Source of the DNA: Priestia abyssalis
GTDB lineage: Bacteria > Bacillota > Bacilli > Bacillales > Bacillaceae_H
Direction: 5' to 3'
Length of the DNA: 64,000 nt
Assembly: GCF_002019595.1 (NCBI RefSeq)
Contig: NZ_KV917369.1
Coordinates: 840,458-904,457, forward strand
The translations under genes were made by a program, and so were the position numbers. Under the pieces are notes generated by a model. It was not told where the DNA came from. It did not search any database and was given only the letters and a program-made list of their open reading frames with translations. This document shows, piece by piece, positions 1 through 11,096 of the stretch. The number at the start of each line of letters is the position of its first letter. Position 1 is the first letter of the stretch.

Positions 1-50
1 GATAGTATATTGTAAAGCTATTAAATGACCATATCTGAGGAGGAATTCAG

Positions 51-1652
51 GTGAAGATTATCAATCCTGTACTTAAAGGTTTCAATCCAGATCCGAGTAT
101 ATGTAGAGTAGGTGAAGATTATTATATTGCTGTATCTACGTTCGAATGGTTTCCGGGTGTTCAAATACACCATTCAAAAGATTTAGTGAACTGGCATTTA
201 GTTGCACATCCATTACAGAGAGTTTCACAATTGGATATGAAAGGAAATCCTAATTCAGGAGGAGTATGGGCACCCTGCTTAAGCTATAGTGATGGAAAGT
301 TTTGGCTCATATACACGGATGTAAAGGTTGTGGATGGAGCTTGGAAAGATTGCCATAACTATTTAGTTACTTGCGAAACCGTTGATGGTGATTGGGGAGA
401 GCCGATTAAATTAAACAGTTCTGGATTTGATGCTTCTTTATTCCATGATACAGATGGAAGAAAGTATTTATTAAATATGCTGTGGGATCAGCGAATGGAT
501 CGACATCCATTCGGGGGAATTGTGATGCAGGAATATTGTACTGAGAAGAAAAAGTTAATTGATAAGCCGAAAATCATTTTTAAAGGAACGGATATCAAAC
601 TAACAGAAGCACCTCACCTTTATCATATCGGAGATTATTACTATTTATTAACGGCAGAAGGTGGAACACGATTCGAGCATGCTGCTACAATTGCTCGTTC
701 AAAAAATATTGAAGGCCCGTATGAAATTCATCCGCATAACCCAATTTTAACGTCTTGGCATGACCCAAGAAATCCACTGCAAAAGTGTGGCCACGCATCC
801 ATTGTTCAAACACATACAGATGAATGGTATTTAGCTCATTTAACGGGACGTCCGATTCATCCCGACGATGAGTCCATTATTCAACAAAGAGGATATTGTC
901 CTTTAGGTAGAGAAACAGCTATTCAAAAATTGGAGTGGAAAGATGGATGGCCTTATGTAGTTGGTGGAAAAGAAGGCAGCCTTGAGGTAGAAGCACCCAG
1001 CATTCCCGAAACTAAGTTTCCAGCGACATATCCAGAAGTTGATGAATTTGAAGAATCAACATTAAATATTAATTTCCAAACATTACGGATCCCATTTACG
1101 GAAGAATTAGGATCGTTAACGGAAAGACTCAATCATTTACGCTTATTCGGTCATGAATCATTAACATCCACATTTACCCAGGCATTTATAGCAAGACGTT
1201 GGCAAAGCCTCGATTTTGAAGCGGAAACAGCTATTGAATTTTACCCCGATAGTTTCCAACAAGCAGCGGGATTGGTGAATTATTACAACACTGAAAATTG
1301 GACAGCTCTTCAAGTCACGCATGATGAAGATCTTGGACGTATTCTAGATTTAACAATATGTGATAACTTTTCATTTTCACAACCATTAAAAGATAAAATT
1401 GTCATTCCTTCTGAAATTCAATATGTTTATTTAAGGGTAAATATTGAACATGAAAAATATTATTACTCCTATTCTTTTAACAAAAAAGATTGGCACAAAA
1501 TCGAGAGGATGTTAGAGTCCAAAAGATTATCAGATGATTATATTCGTGGAGGAGGATTCTTCACAGGAGCTTTTGTGGGAATGCAGTGTCAGGATACAAG
1601 CGGTCAAAATATTCCGGCTGATTTTAAATATTTTAGCTACAAGGAAAAATAA
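51..1652 (+). CDS. xynB: GH43 beta-xylosidase
   Basis: This cytoplasmic enzyme would release xylose from imported xylo-oligosaccharides and may also act on arabinosides. The N-terminal five-bladed propeller carries the GH43 triad at the canonical positions: D14 (general base, in FNPDPS), D127 (pKa modulator, in GFDASLF) and E186 (general acid, in LTEAPHLY). A C-terminal beta-sandwich of about 200 residues follows, and the 533-residue length fits the subfamily. The start is GTG at 51, with TGAGGAGG at 36-43. Only 50 bases lie upstream, so its promoter and any companion permease (xynP in B. subtilis) are outside the window. It lies convergent with xylR and next to xylA, which indicates control by xylose. 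The assignment is firm; the exact substrate preference is inferred. Confidence 0.95.
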   Translation: MKIINPVLKGFNPDPSICRVGEDYYIAVSTFEWFPGVQIHHSKDLVNWHLVAHPLQRVSQLDMKGNPNSGGVWAPCLSYSDGKFWLIYTDVKVVDGAWKDCHNYLVTCETVDGDWGEPIKLNSSGFDASLFHDTDGRKYLLNMLWDQRMDRHPFGGIVMQEYCTEKKKLIDKPKIIFKGTDIKLTEAPHLYHIGDYYYLLTAEGGTRFEHAATIARSKNIEGPYEIHPHNPILTSWHDPRNPLQKCGHASIVQTHTDEWYLAHLTGRPIHPDDESIIQQRGYCPLGRETAIQKLEWKDGWPYVVGGKEGSLEVEAPSIPETKFPATYPEVDEFEESTLNINFQTLRIPFTEELGSLTERLNHLRLFGHESLTSTFTQAFIARRWQSLDFEAETAIEFYPDSFQQAAGLVNYYNTENWTALQVTHDEDLGRILDLTICDNFSFSQPLKDKIVIPSEIQYVYLRVNIEHEKYYYSYSFNKKDWHKIERMLESKRLSDDYIRGGGFFTGAFVGMQCQDTSGQNIPADFKYFSYKEK

Positions 1653-1751
1653 TACATAGATCACTCGGCATGGGAAAAAACGCCCGTGCCGAGTGATCTA
1701 TGTATAAGCGGCTGGCAAGCTCCCTTGTGGGTTCTTGCCAGCCGCTTATAC
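1652..1751. repeat. Tandem long-hairpin element, copy A
   Basis: Two adjacent perfect inverted repeats follow xynB. The first pairs 1652-1670 with 1687-1705 (19 bp, extendable with one mismatch) around an A-rich loop ending in AAAAAAC. The second pairs 1702-1719 with 1734-1751 (18 bp) around a loop containing CTCCCTTG. The two share bases 1702-1705, so they compete at their junction. No T tract follows, so these are not ordinary terminators. The same layout (long stem, AAARAAC loop, then AAGCGG) recurs at 4861 and 55033, and partly at 61787. Confidence 0.75.
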
Positions 1752-1845
1752 GAGAACCTTTGAGAGCTTATTCTAGACGGAAGAGCAGAAAAGCGCAGAC
1801 CTATATCAAATATTAGGAAATAAGTAAGGCTTATATAAATATGGC

Positions 1846-1879
1846 AAAGGAGACTTTTATTTTCGTTGAAGTCTCCTTT
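1846..1879 (+). terminator. Intrinsic terminator
   Basis: An 11-bp stem pairs AAAGGAGACTT (1846-1856) with its complement (1869-1879), followed by a T run. It would stop transcription coming from xynB. Confidence 0.75.
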
Positions 1880-1988
1880 TTTATATGATATAAAAGTTTT
1901 TTCGGAAAGACCTCGATGCTTAGCAATAAGAAGTTAAGACAGTAAAATATATAGTCTACAACATGGTTTTTGAATAACTTTAACAAAA

Positions 1989-2026
1989 AACAAAAGGCCC
2001 TACCTTCAACGGTAGGGCCTTTTGTT
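1989..2026. terminator. Bidirectional terminator downstream of xylR
   Basis: A 16-bp perfect stem (1989-2004 with 2011-2026) has a GC-rich core GGCCCTACC and A/T tails on both sides. It sits 23 bases after the xylR stop and would end xylR transcription. Confidence 0.85.
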
Positions 2027-2048
2027 GTGCAGTTCATAAATGATATTT

Positions 2049-3203
2049 TTAAGCTGGAACTATATCTAGAAAATGTTCAATAACAATGGACGATGTTCCC
2101 AATGCCGGGGCATTCTTTCCTAAAGAAGATGGTAACAATTCATAGCTATTGTCCAGTTGAGAATAAATTCTGGACGAGACTGAACTTCTAATTGAATTTA
2201 AAACCATAGGCTGTGATTCAATTATGTTGTTTCTTAAAATGGCGGCTTGCGGGTTAAATGTATTTAGAATACTGCTCAAGCCTATCCCAAGATAGAAGCC
2301 GAAGTTTTGTAATGAATTTAAGGTTTCAACATCATTCTGATGTGCGAGATCAATAATCTCTTGATATGAAACCTTATGATCTTTGTTCTGAAAAGATTTT
2401 AGCAACGCCTTTTCAGAGGCGTATAACTCCCAGCATCCACGGTTGCCGCAGCTGCATTTTGGACCGTTGAAATCGATTGTCATATGTCCCATTTCACCAG
2501 AAAAACCGCTAACCCCTCTGTACAAGTCATTATTGATAATAATTCCGACTCCTATTCCCGTACTGATACTTACATAGATGATATTGTCGTAATTTTTAGC
2601 AGCACCAAATACCTTTTCTCCATACGCACCTGCATTTGCTTCATTTTCAATAAAAACAGGTACATTGAACTCCTGTTGGACTAAAGACTTTAAGTCAATA
2701 TCATTCCAGTTGGCGTTGGGTGTAAAAATAATTTTTTGATTTTTATCTACTAGTCCGGGTACACATATACCTATGCCAATCAGACCGTATGGAGAATCGG
2801 GCATATGACTAATAAAGTACTTAATAATGGTAAATAAAATGTCTTTTATCCTTTCGGGAGAAGAATTTTCTAGGTCATAGTATTGATCAAGAACTATATT
2901 CCCTTCCAGATCCGTTAAAATGCCATTAATATAATCAACGCCTATATCTATTCCTGCAGAATATCCGGCATATTTATTGAAAACAAGCATGACGGGCCTT
3001 CTTCCGCCGCTTGATTGTCCTTGACCTATTTCAAACACAAGATTTGTTTCAATTAACGAGTTTACCTGTGAAGAAACAGTTGATTTATTCAATCCTGTTA
3101 TTTCAGATAATTTTGCCCTTGAGATAGGTGAATTCTTAAGGATTTCATTTAATAGTAACTTTTGATTTAGTTTCTTGACCAAGGTTTGATCAGCAACATC
3201 CAC
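2049..3203 (-). CDS. xylR: Xylose-responsive ROK-family repressor XylR
   Basis: This DNA-binding repressor of the xyl genes is released by xylose. It has an N-terminal winged helix (roughly residues 15-65, with ISRAKLSEITGLNKSTVSS) and a ROK sugar-binding domain. The domain carries the ATPase-like GIDIGVD segment and the zinc motif CSCGNRGCWE. I place the start at GTG 3203, giving 384 residues beginning M-D-V-A-D-Q as in B. subtilis XylR. An upstream in-frame GTG at 3212 has its AAAGGAA directly abutting, which is too close for a ribosome binding site. It is divergent from xylA, and its operator lies at 3377-3401. The assignment is firm. Confidence 0.95.
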   Translation of the reverse strand: MDVADQTLVKKLNQKLLLNEILKNSPISRAKLSEITGLNKSTVSSQVNSLIETNLVFEIGQGQSSGGRRPVMLVFNKYAGYSAGIDIGVDYINGILTDLEGNIVLDQYYDLENSSPERIKDILFTIIKYFISHMPDSPYGLIGIGICVPGLVDKNQKIIFTPNANWNDIDLKSLVQQEFNVPVFIENEANAGAYGEKVFGAAKNYDNIIYVSISTGIGVGIIINNDLYRGVSGFSGEMGHMTIDFNGPKCSCGNRGCWELYASEKALLKSFQNKDHKVSYQEIIDLAHQNDVETLNSLQNFGFYLGIGLSSILNTFNPQAAILRNNIIESQPMVLNSIRSSVSSRIYSQLDNSYELLPSSLGKNAPALGTSSIVIEHFLDIVPA

Positions 3204-3338
3204 TTTCTCCACTTCCTTTGTATAATATTCGAATTAAGTTGCTGCATTTTCTTCTAAAAAAATTCGTTTAAAATGCGGCAATTAATGCATATTTCCTTTT
3301 ATTATAACTAAAAACTCCTAAAAAATCTTAAAAAACTA

Positions 3339-3367
3339 TTGAAAAAAATGATTATTTTTTATAAGAT
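3339..3367 (+). promoter_or_regulatory. xylA promoter (SigA-like)
   Basis: TTGAAA (3339-3344), a 17-bp spacer and TAAGAT (3362-3367) lie just upstream of the XylR operator. Transcription would start near 3374, leaving a leader of about 145 bases before xylA. Confidence 0.7.
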
Positions 3368-3376
3368 GAAATCAAG

Positions 3377-3401
3377 TTAGTTTATCCGAACAACAAACCA
3401 A
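3377..3401 (+). promoter_or_regulatory. XylR operator (xylO)
   Basis: A 25-bp interrupted palindrome starts TTAGTTTATCCG and ends AACAAACCAA. It matches the remembered Bacillus xylO pattern (TTAGTTTGTT...AACAAACTAA). It overlaps the expected transcription start of xylA, a classic repressor position. Confidence 0.85.
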
Positions 3402-3517
3402 CTTAAGGATTTGTTCATTTGTTGTTTGGATATAGATTATTTTTGAATATGAATGATTTCATTTTAGTTTGTAAGTTAAATATTTCAGCATCATACCTAA
3501 ATTAAGGAGGAAATAAC

Positions 3518-4855
3518 ATGACTCAATCTTTTACTGGTGTAAGTAACTATTTTGGAAGCGTAAACAAAGTGGCGTATGAAGGAAAGGATTCTAAAAATCC
3601 TTTAGCATTTAAATACTATAACCCGGAAGAAGTAGTAGGCGGCAAAACGATGAAAGAACAGCTGCGTTTTTCGATTGCTTACTGGCATACATTTACGGCA
3701 GATGGGACAGATCCATTCGGTGCCGCTACGATGAAAAGACCGTGGGATCGCTATACAGGGATGGATTTGGCAAAAGCTAGGGTAGAAGCTTCCTTTGAAC
3801 TGTATGAAAAATTGGGTGCTCCGTTCTTTGCGTTCCATGACCGGGATATTGCACCGGAAGGAAGCACGTTAAGAGAAACGAACCAAAATTTAGATGTCAT
3901 CGTTGGGATGATTAAAGATTATATGAAAACAAGCAACGTGAAATTACTGTGGAACACGGCCAATATGTTTACAAATCCGCGTTTCGTTCATGGCGCTGCG
4001 ACTTCCTGCAATGCGGATGTGTTTGCATATGCGGCGGCACAAGTGAAAAAAGGGTTAGAAACAGCGAAGGAACTTGGCTCAGAGAACTATGTGTTCTGGG
4101 GCGGCCGTGAAGGGTATGAAACCTTATTAAACACTGACCTAAAACTGGAGCTTGATAACCTGGCCAGATTTATGCATATGGCGGTGGATTATGCGAAAGA
4201 AATCGGCTATACAGGACAGTTTTTAATTGAACCGAAGCCGAAAGAGCCGACGACTCACCAATATGATACAGATGCGGCGACAACGATTGCCTTTTTAAAA
4301 CAATACGGCTTAGAGAACCATTTCAAATTAAACCTGGAAGCCAACCATGCGACGTTAGCGGGGCATACATTTGAACATGAATTGCGGACGGCAAGAGTAA
4401 ACGGCCTTCTCGGATCCGTTGACGCCAACCAGGGTGATCCGCTTTTAGGCTGGGATACGGATGAGTTCCCAACGGATTTATACTCAACGACGTTAGCGAT
4501 GTACGAAATCCTGCAAAACGGCGGATTAGGAAGCGGCGGATTAAACTTCGATGCGAAGGTCAGAAGAGCTTCCTTTGAGCCGGAAGATTTAGTGTATGCC
4601 CATGTTGCGGGGATGGATGCCTTCGCAAAAGGATTGAAAGTCGCACATAAATTGATCGAAGACCGTGTATTTGAAGATGTGATTCAAAACCGTTACCGCA
4701 GCTATACAGAGGGAATCGGACTGGATATTGTGGAAGGAAGAGCCAACTTCCGCACACTTGAGCAATATGCGATGAACAATGACTCCATTAAAAACGAGTC
4801 CGGCAGACAAGAACGATTGAAAGCCATCTTAAATCAATACCTTTTAGAAGTTTAA
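3518..4855 (+). CDS. xylA: Xylose isomerase
   Basis: It interconverts D-xylose and D-xylulose in the cytoplasm and needs two divalent metals. It is a 445-residue class II enzyme with the catalytic pair H107 and D110 in FAFHDRD. The metal ligands are E238, E274, H277, D302, D313 and D315, each offset by six from the well-studied clostridial numbering. AAGGAGG at 3504-3510 precedes the ATG. Control is expected by XylR at 3377-3401 and possibly by CcpA through a cre-like site inside the gene. The gene is followed by a long hairpin element before xylB. Function is certain. Confidence 0.98.
   Translation: MTQSFTGVSNYFGSVNKVAYEGKDSKNPLAFKYYNPEEVVGGKTMKEQLRFSIAYWHTFTADGTDPFGAATMKRPWDRYTGMDLAKARVEASFELYEKLGAPFFAFHDRDIAPEGSTLRETNQNLDVIVGMIKDYMKTSNVKLLWNTANMFTNPRFVHGAATSCNADVFAYAAAQVKKGLETAKELGSENYVFWGGREGYETLLNTDLKLELDNLARFMHMAVDYAKEIGYTGQFLIEPKPKEPTTHQYDTDAATTIAFLKQYGLENHFKLNLEANHATLAGHTFEHELRTARVNGLLGSVDANQGDPLLGWDTDEFPTDLYSTTLAMYEILQNGGLGSGGLNFDAKVRRASFEPEDLVYAHVAGMDAFAKGLKVAHKLIEDRVFEDVIQNRYRSYTEGIGLDIVEGRANFRTLEQYAMNNDSIKNESGRQERLKAILNQYLLEV
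3553..3566 (+). promoter_or_regulatory. Candidate cre site within xylA
   Basis: TGGAAGCGTAAACA matches the CcpA consensus TGWAANCGNTNWCA except at two positions. It lies 36 bases into xylA. B. subtilis and B. megaterium are also known to have an intragenic cre near the start of xylA, so the position supports the call. Confidence 0.55.
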
Positions 4856-4860
4856 TAGAC

Positions 4861-4941
4861 TAAAGATTTTAACATGGGCAAAGAACGCCCATGTTAAAAT
4901 CTTTACGCCTAAGCGGATAACACCTCCCCTTGCGATCCGCC
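4861..4941. repeat. Tandem long-hairpin element, copy B
   Basis: A perfect 19-bp stem (4861-4879 with 4887-4905) closes on the loop AAAGAAC. The sequence then reads CCTAAGCGG and enters a second, weaker hairpin (GCGGAT with ATCCGC) whose loop holds CTCCCCTTG, echoing copy A. The text after it (GTGAATTCAAG, CTGGA) resembles that after copy C at 55090. It lies between xylA and xylB and may act as a processing or attenuation point. Confidence 0.7.
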
Positions 4942-5050
4942 CAGGTGAATTCAAGTAGTCTGGATCCCCGATTGTGATGTCTTTCGATTGAATGAAGATG
5001 TGCCGAGTTATTGAGCAATATATGATTAGAGTCTTCCTTTACATAAAAAA

Positions 5051-5077
5051 CAAGTCTTCAAGTTAATTGAAGACTTG
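5051..5077 (+). other. Small hairpin upstream of xylB
   Basis: An 11-bp stem (CAAGTCTTCAA with its complement) around GTTAA lies 38 bases before the xylB start. It could be a weak terminator or an mRNA 5' end stabiliser; no strong T tract follows. Confidence 0.4.
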
Positions 5078-5115
5078 CAAGGGAGACTATTTTTATAAAT
5101 GAAGGAGTGAAAAAA

Positions 5116-6615
5116 ATGAAGTATGTGATTGGAATCGACCTTGGAACGAGTGCGGTTAAAACGATTTTGGTCAATCAAAACGGCGAGGTTTGTGCAGAGG
5201 TGTCAAAAAGTTATCCGCTTATTCAGGAGAAGGCGGGATATAGCGAGCAAAACCCAGAGGACTGGGTACAGCAAACCATTCATGCGTTAGCTGAACTTGT
5301 CTCTAAATCCGGCGTTCAAGCCGGAGATATTGAAGGGATCAGTTATTCTGGACAAATGCACGGATTAGTGCTGCTCGATCAAGAACAGCGTGTGTTACGT
5401 AATGCGATTCTCTGGAATGATACAAGAACAACGCCTCAATGTATCAAGATGACAGAGGAATTTGGCGAACAACTGCTGGCTGCGACAAAAAACCGTGTTT
5501 TGGAAGGTTTTACATTGCCCAAAATCTTATGGGTGAAAGAACATGAGCCTGAAATCTTTGAAAAAACGGCTGTTTTTCTGCTTCCTAAAGACTATGTCAG
5601 ATTCCGGATGACTGGTGCCATTCACAGTGAATTTTCGGATGCGGCAGGAACCTTGCTTTTACACGTGACACGCAAGGAGTGGGACCGTGATATTTGCCGG
5701 AGGTTCGGCATTTCTGCAGATATTTGTCCGCCGCTTGTTGAATCCCATGATTGTGTAGGGACGTTGCTTCCAGGTATTGCAGCGGAGACCGGGTTATCGG
5801 AGAATACGAAAGTATTTGCCGGCGGAGCTGATAATGCATGCGGAGCCATTGGTGCGGGTATTCTCTCTTCTGGAAAAACATTATGCAGTATCGGAACATC
5901 AGGGGTCATCCTTTCCTACGAGGAAGACAAAGAGAGAGACTTTAAAGGAAAAGTGCATTTTTTCAACCATGGAAAAGAGGATGCTTTTTATACGATGGGG
6001 GTCACGCTCGCTGCCGGCTACAGCTTGAGCTGGTTTAAAGAAACGTTCGCTCCAAACGAAACGTTTGACCAACTGCTGCAAGGTGTGGAATCTGTCCCAA
6101 TCGGAGCGAACGGACTGTTATTTACTCCTTATTTGGTGGGCGAAAGAACGCCGCATGCCGATTCTGTCATTCGTGGAAGCTTTATCGGAATGGATGGAGC
6201 TCATAAAAGAGAGCATTTTGTGAGGGCTGTTATGGAAGGCATTACATTCTCCTTGCATGAATCTATCAACTTATTCCGGGAAGAAGGAAAATCAGTTGAT
6301 ACCGTTATTTCCATTGGCGGAGGGGCTAAAAATGAAACTTGGATCCAAATGCAAGCCGATATTTTCAATGCGAAAGTGATGAAGCTGGAGAGTGAACAAG
6401 GCCCTGCCATGGGGGCCGCTATGCTGGCCGCCTTCGGCAGCGGATGGTTTGGGTCCCTCGAAGAATGTGCAGAGCAGTTTATTCGTGAGGCTTCAACATT
6501 TTATCCAAAGGAACAAAATGTTGAAAAATATCAAACATTATTTGATTTATATAAGAAAGTTTACACCCAAACAAAGGATCTAAATGCAGGTTTGAAGAGT
6601 TTTCGAAAAAACTAA
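5116..6615 (+). CDS. xylB: Xylulokinase
   Basis: It phosphorylates D-xylulose to xylulose 5-phosphate with ATP. This FGGY kinase of 499 residues has the N-terminal phosphate loop [11 protein letters not shown] (residues 6-16), the substrate motif SGQMHG (78-83) and the catalytic base D239 in [10 protein letters not shown] chose ATG 5116, eight bases after GAAGGAG; an in-frame GTG at 5107 overlaps that site and is unlikely. It follows xylA on the same strand with 260 intervening bases containing hairpins. Function is certain. Confidence 0.97.
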   Translation: MKYVIGIDLGTSAVKTILVNQNGEVCAEVSKSYPLIQEKAGYSEQNPEDWVQQTIHALAELVSKSGVQAGDIEGISYSGQMHGLVLLDQEQRVLRNAILWNDTRTTPQCIKMTEEFGEQLLAATKNRVLEGFTLPKILWVKEHEPEIFEKTAVFLLPKDYVRFRMTGAIHSEFSDAAGTLLLHVTRKEWDRDICRRFGISADICPPLVESHDCVGTLLPGIAAETGLSENTKVFAGGADNACGAIGAGILSSGKTLCSIGTSGVILSYEEDKERDFKGKVHFFNHGKEDAFYTMGVTLAAGYSLSWFKETFAPNETFDQLLQGVESVPIGANGLLFTPYLVGERTPHADSVIRGSFIGMDGAHKREHFVRAVMEGITFSLHESINLFREEGKSVDTVISIGGGAKNETWIQMQADIFNAKVMKLESEQGPAMGAAMLAAFGSGWFGSLEECAEQFIREASTFYPKEQNVEKYQTLFDLYKKVYTQTKDLNAGLKSFRKN

Positions 6616-6662
6616 TCGTAATAAACGATAGAGTGAATGCAGTTTGGAAAGGATGTATTTTT

Positions 6663-8675
6663 ATGTCAGTAGATCAACGAACAATAGAACAATTAGCGAT
6701 TAATACAATTCGAACACTGTCAATCGATACTGTCGAAAAAGCTAACTCGGGTCATCCAGGAATGCCCATGGGAGCAGCACCTATGGCTATGTCATTATTT
6801 AGTCATCATATGAAGCATAATCCTAATAATCCTAAGTGGTTTAATAGAGACCGTTTTGTCTTATCAGCAGGACATGGCTCGGCGCTATTATATAGCCTAT
6901 TGCACTTAACTGGCTATGACGTAACAATTGAGGACTTAAAAAACTTTCGTCAATGGGGAAGTAAAACACCTGGACATCCCGAATACGGTCATACTCCCGG
7001 GGTAGATGCTACGACCGGACCATTGGGTCAAGGAGTTGCTATGGCAGTTGGTATGGCGATGACTGAAAGGCACTTAGCAGAAACGTTTAATCGTAAGGAT
7101 TATAATATCATCGATCATTATACTTATTGCGTTTGTGGAGATGGAGATTTAATGGAGGGTGTTTCAGCAGAAGCCGCGTCATTGGCAGGGCATTTAAAGC
7201 TGGGGCGTCTAGTTGTCTTGTACGATTCAAATGATATCTCTCTGGATGGGGATCTTCATTTATCTTTTTCGGAAAGCGCCGAAAATAGATTTAAAGCTTA
7301 TGGATGGCAATATCTTCGTGTGGAAGATGGCAATAATTTCAATGAAATTAACCAAGCGTTAGAAAAGGCAAAAGAGGATGAGCGCCCGACACTTATTGAG
7401 GTTAAAACAACGATTGGTTATGGTTCACCAAACAAAGCGGGGAAATCGGCTTCACATGGGGCTCCATTAGGTGCAGAAGAAGGAAAGCTTACGAAGGAAT
7501 TTTATGGATGGACCGCTTCGGAAGAATTTCATGTTCCTAAAGAAGTCGCTGTTTATTTTGAACAGGTAAAAATGAGAGGACAACAACTTGAAGAAAGCTG
7601 GCAGATTGTTGTAGAAGAATATAATCGCGAATATCCAGAGTTAGGGGAAAAACTTGAGGCAGCTATTAATGGAAGGTTACCGGTCGGCTGGGAAAGCGAT
7701 GCACCTTTTTACCGTGCTGGAGTGGATAAAATTGCTTCAAGGTCATCGGGTGGAGAGGCGTTGAATGCATTTGCTAAAAAGATACCGGCTATCATTGGCG
7801 GTTCAGCGGATTTAGCGTCATCAAATAAAACCACGTTAAAAGGCGAAAAGAATTTTACCAGTGATGACTACAGTGGAAGAAATATTTGGTTCGGTGTACG
7901 AGAATTTGCAATGGGAGCTATCATGAATGGAATGGCGTTACACGGAGGAGTGAAACCGTTTGGAGCTACATTCTTTGTATTCTCCGATTATTTACGCCCG
8001 GCAATTCGATTATCTGCCCTCATGAAACTTCCTGTTACATTTGTTTTCACCCATGATAGTGTAGCTGTGGGAGAGGATGGACCTACTCATGAGCCTGTAG
8101 AGCAACTAGCCTCACTAAGAGCAATGCCTGATATAAGCATCATTCGTCCTGCTGATGGAAATGAAACAGTAGCAGCTTGGAAGGTAGCAATTGAAAGCAA
8201 AAATGAGCCTACTGTACTAGTGCTAAGTCGACAAGATCTAATGACCATTGTGCCAACAGCTGAGCGAGCGTATGATGGTGTAAAAAAGGGAGCGTATGTC
8301 ATTTCTGAAGCAAAAGGAGAAGCTCAAGGTCTTATTCTAGCGACCGGTTCAGAAGTACAATTGGCTATTGAAGCGCAAAAGCAGCTAGAAGCTGAGGGAA
8401 TCTTTATATCTATTATTAGCATGCCTAGCTGGGACCGTTTTGAAAAACAATCTTTAGAATATCAGAACCAAATAATCCCTCCAAATATGAAAGCTCGTTT
8501 AGCTGTTGAGATGGGGTCTTCAATTGGGTGGAATAAATATGTAGGAGACGAGGGAGAAGTAATAGCTATCGATCAATTTGGCGCATCTGCACCAGGTGAG
8601 AAAATTTTAGAGGAATATGGTTTTACGGTAGAAAATCTTGTCTCAAAAATGAAACAGATCATTAATAAACGCTAA
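6663..8675 (+). CDS. tkt: Transketolase
   Basis: This thiamine-diphosphate enzyme moves two-carbon units between pentose, triose and other sugar phosphates. It is 670 residues long. The N-terminal ThDP domain carries SGHPG (about 29-33) and the GDGDLMEG motif, followed by a pyrimidine-binding domain and a C-terminal domain, as in the family. ATG 6663 is used because AAAGGA ends nine bases before it; the upstream in-frame GTG at 6633 has no such site. It sits directly after xylB and before a transaldolase. This suggests a dedicated copy that drains xylulose 5-phosphate, with a separate housekeeping copy likely elsewhere (inference). Confidence 0.96.
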   Translation: MSVDQRTIEQLAINTIRTLSIDTVEKANSGHPGMPMGAAPMAMSLFSHHMKHNPNNPKWFNRDRFVLSAGHGSALLYSLLHLTGYDVTIEDLKNFRQWGSKTPGHPEYGHTPGVDATTGPLGQGVAMAVGMAMTERHLAETFNRKDYNIIDHYTYCVCGDGDLMEGVSAEAASLAGHLKLGRLVVLYDSNDISLDGDLHLSFSESAENRFKAYGWQYLRVEDGNNFNEINQALEKAKEDERPTLIEVKTTIGYGSPNKAGKSASHGAPLGAEEGKLTKEFYGWTASEEFHVPKEVAVYFEQVKMRGQQLEESWQIVVEEYNREYPELGEKLEAAINGRLPVGWESDAPFYRAGVDKIASRSSGGEALNAFAKKIPAIIGGSADLASSNKTTLKGEKNFTSDDYSGRNIWFGVREFAMGAIMNGMALHGGVKPFGATFFVFSDYLRPAIRLSALMKLPVTFVFTHDSVAVGEDGPTHEPVEQLASLRAMPDISIIRPADGNETVAAWKVAIESKNEPTVLVLSRQDLMTIVPTAERAYDGVKKGAYVISEAKGEAQGLILATGSEVQLAIEAQKQLEAEGIFISIISMPSWDRFEKQSLEYQNQIIPPNMKARLAVEMGSSIGWNKYVGDEGEVIAIDQFGASAPGEKILEEYGFTVENLVSKMKQIINKR

Positions 8676-8742
8676 GAAAGTTTAAATATGAAGCTTTTGT
8701 CATTCGAATGAAACGATTAGGACAGGAAGTGGAGGAGACAAA

Positions 8743-9387
8743 ATGAAAATATTTATTGACACAGCTAATGTATCAGATATAAAAAAAGTACATGATTTAG
8801 GTGTTTTATCAGGGGTTACGACGAATCCTTCTTTGGTAGCTAAAGAAGGGGTAGATTTTAAAGAACGTATTAAGGAAATATGTACGATTACTGAAGGCTC
8901 AGTAAGTGCTGAAGTTCTTTCTCTGAATGCAGAAGAGATGATTGAAGAGGGGAAGGAATTAGCTAAAATTGCACCAAATGTTACGATTAAAGTTCCTATG
9001 ACGACAGATGGTTTAAAAGCTGTTAGCGCATTTACGAAAATGGGAATTAAGACGAATGTAACATTAATCTTCTCACCTAATCAGGCATTATTAGCAGCTC
9101 GCGCTGGAGCAAGTTATGTCTCGCCTTTTTTAGGCAGATTAGATGATATTGGGCATAATGGGATAGAGTTAATTAAGACCATTCGAAAGATTTTTGATCT
9201 GCATGACATTGATACAGAGATTATTGCGGCTTCCATTCGCCATCCTCTCCATGCACAACAAGCAGCATTAGCAGGTGCTCACATTGGTACAATGCCATAT
9301 GCGGTGGTTGAACAGATGACAAAGCATCCGCTTACAGAAAGCGGCATAGAACAATTCTTGTTTGACTGGGCAAAAGTAAATAGCTAA
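8743..9387 (+). CDS. tal: Transaldolase, small TalC/MipB type
   Basis: It transfers dihydroxyacetone units between sedoheptulose 7-phosphate and glyceraldehyde 3-phosphate; some relatives are fructose 6-phosphate aldolases. This short 214-residue barrel has the Schiff-base lysine K83 in TIKVPMT and the N-terminal signature [18 protein letters not shown] ends eight bases before the ATG. It lies 67 bases after tkt, so the pair completes the non-oxidative pentose pathway for xylose. Transaldolase versus fructose 6-phosphate aldolase activity cannot be settled by eye, but the context favours transaldolase. Confidence 0.93.
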   Translation: MKIFIDTANVSDIKKVHDLGVLSGVTTNPSLVAKEGVDFKERIKEICTITEGSVSAEVLSLNAEEMIEEGKELAKIAPNVTIKVPMTTDGLKAVSAFTKMGIKTNVTLIFSPNQALLAARAGASYVSPFLGRLDDIGHNGIELIKTIRKIFDLHDIDTEIIAASIRHPLHAQQAALAGAHIGTMPYAVVEQMTKHPLTESGIEQFLFDWAKVNS

Positions 9388-9478
9388 ATCGTAGGATAAG
9401 TTGGTTTTATATATCAGAGAAAAGAGTCTTCCAGATAGGCAGTACAAATTTAACATATTCATATAAAGGGGCAAACTG

Positions 9479-10525
9479 ATGGAAGTTATAGAAGGTGTTT
9501 TTGGCTCTTTAAATGGGAGAAATGTAAAATCGTATACCATAAAAACCGATAATGGAATGGAATTAACTTGTATAGACTATGGGTGTATTATTACTAAAAT
9601 TAATGTGCGGGATCGCGAAGGGAATCTGGAAAATATCGTTTTAGGCTTTGACACCATGGATGAGTACATAAATTACTCACCATATTTCGGTTGTATCATT
9701 GGAAGAACGGCAGGAAGAACTGAAAATGCATCCTTTGAGTTAGATGGGGTTTCATATGAATTGCCTAAGAATGATGGGATAAATAATCTTCATGGCGGAC
9801 CGCATGGTTTTCATAATGCCATTTGGGATTCATCTATAGAAATCCAGGAAAATGAGATAAATATAACTTTCTCTTATACAAGCCCGGATGGTGAAGAAGG
9901 TTTTCCTGGTAATCTTCAAGTTACTGTCATATACACTATCAATAATGCAAATGAGTTAATCATTTCCTATAGGGCTAAATCTGATAAAAAAACAATTGTC
10001 AATCTTACAAACCATTCTTATTTTAATTTAAGCGGTAATCTTAAAAGAACGGTTTTACACCATGAGTTAATGTTAAAGAGTGACGGCTTTCTCGAACTGG
10101 ATTCTTCTCTTATTCCAACTGGAAAGGTATTACCTGTGGAAGGGACCGTCTTTGATTTTAGAAAGGGCCGTCAGATATGGCAAGGAGTGGAATCTGAACA
10201 TCCGCAAACGAAACTCGTTGGTGGAGGTTATGACCATCCATTTCTGCTTAATGCTAATAACCAAAAAGAAATAACTTTATTGGACAGAGAAAGTGGAAGA
10301 AAAATTGAAATAGAAACCGATGAGCCGTGTGTCGTTTTATACACGGGGAATATGTTAGAAGATCATTATGAGATAAGAGGAACGCAATCTCAGAAACATT
10401 TAGGATTATGTCTTGAGACACAAAAACCGCCGAATATGATTAATCATCCTAATTTTCCTTCCTCTGTATTAGAAGCAAATCAAGTTTATAGAACCAAGAC
10501 GAAATATTCTTTTACATTAATCTAA
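9479..10525 (+). CDS. galM: Aldose 1-epimerase (mutarotase)
   Basis: It interconverts alpha and beta anomers of free sugars, here probably xylose released by the xylosidase. This 348-residue galactose-mutarotase fold has the catalytic histidines H105 (NNLHGG) and H179 (TNHSYFNLSG) and the general base E313 (LCLETQKPP). AAAGGGG precedes the ATG by seven bases. It closes the pentose gene run and is followed by a terminator at 10616. Confidence 0.93.
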   Translation: MEVIEGVFGSLNGRNVKSYTIKTDNGMELTCIDYGCIITKINVRDREGNLENIVLGFDTMDEYINYSPYFGCIIGRTAGRTENASFELDGVSYELPKNDGINNLHGGPHGFHNAIWDSSIEIQENEINITFSYTSPDGEEGFPGNLQVTVIYTINNANELIISYRAKSDKKTIVNLTNHSYFNLSGNLKRTVLHHELMLKSDGFLELDSSLIPTGKVLPVEGTVFDFRKGRQIWQGVESEHPQTKLVGGGYDHPFLLNANNQKEITLLDRESGRKIEIETDEPCVVLYTGNMLEDHYEIRGTQSQKHLGLCLETQKPPNMINHPNFPSSVLEANQVYRTKTKYSFTLI

Positions 10526-10615
10526 CCTTTATCCATTTTAAAAAGCTTAAACAACGGAGAATGATAGGAAAGTATCCTTTCAGGAGCTGCTACAGTTGAG
10601 AGTGGATAAAAAAAC

Positions 10616-10655
10616 ACCTTCTGGATCGCGTATGATTTAATACGGTCCAGAAGGT
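10616..10655 (+). terminator. Terminator after galM
   Basis: A 10-bp outer stem ACCTTCTGGA/TCCAGAAGGT with an extendable inner part is followed by ATTTTTA. It would end the xylB-tkt-tal-galM transcript. Confidence 0.75.
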
Positions 10656-10685
10656 ATTTTTAAAAAGAGTTCAAGGGGGTTAAAC

Positions 10686-11096
10686 ATGAATATAGCTTTA
10701 ATTGCACATGATATAAAGAAAAAAGATATGATTCATTTTACAAGAGCATATAAATATATTTTGGAAAAACATAATCTTTATGCAACAGGCACAACGGGAA
10801 TGAAGATTATGGAGGCAACGGGATTAATAGTTGAGCGTTTCCAATCAGGTCCTCTTGGTGGGGATCAGGAAATTGGAGCAATGATAGCCAAAAATAAAAT
10901 GGATGTTGTCATTTTTTTTCGTGATCCTTTAACTGCTCAACCCCATGAACCAGATATTTCTGCTTTGATGCGCCTTTGTGACGTTTATTCTGTTCCACTT
11001 GCGACAAATATGGGGACGGCAGAAATTATCATTCGTGGTTTAGAACGTGGTGATTTAAACTGGCGCTCAATTATTTCTGGACAGCAAGTAAAATAA
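10686..11096 (+). CDS. mgsA: Methylglyoxal synthase
   Basis: It turns dihydroxyacetone phosphate into methylglyoxal and phosphate, a relief valve when sugar phosphates build up. It is 136 residues long with phosphate-binding TGTTG (34-38), catalytic D60 in GGDQE, and H87 and D90 in QPHEPD, matching E. coli D71, H98 and D101. CAAGGGGGT precedes the ATG. Placement beside a high-flux pentose cluster fits a protective role (inference). B. subtilis keeps this gene elsewhere, so the linkage here is unusual. Confidence 0.93.
   Translation: MNIALIAHDIKKKDMIHFTRAYKYILEKHNLYATGTTGMKIMEATGLIVERFQSGPLGGDQEIGAMIAKNKMDVVIFFRDPLTAQPHEPDISALMRLCDVYSVPLATNMGTAEIIIRGLERGDLNWRSIISGQQVK

Noticed and set aside
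1652-1751. CRISPR-like repeats
   Set aside because: There are two inverted repeats, not regularly spaced direct repeats, and no cas genes are present.
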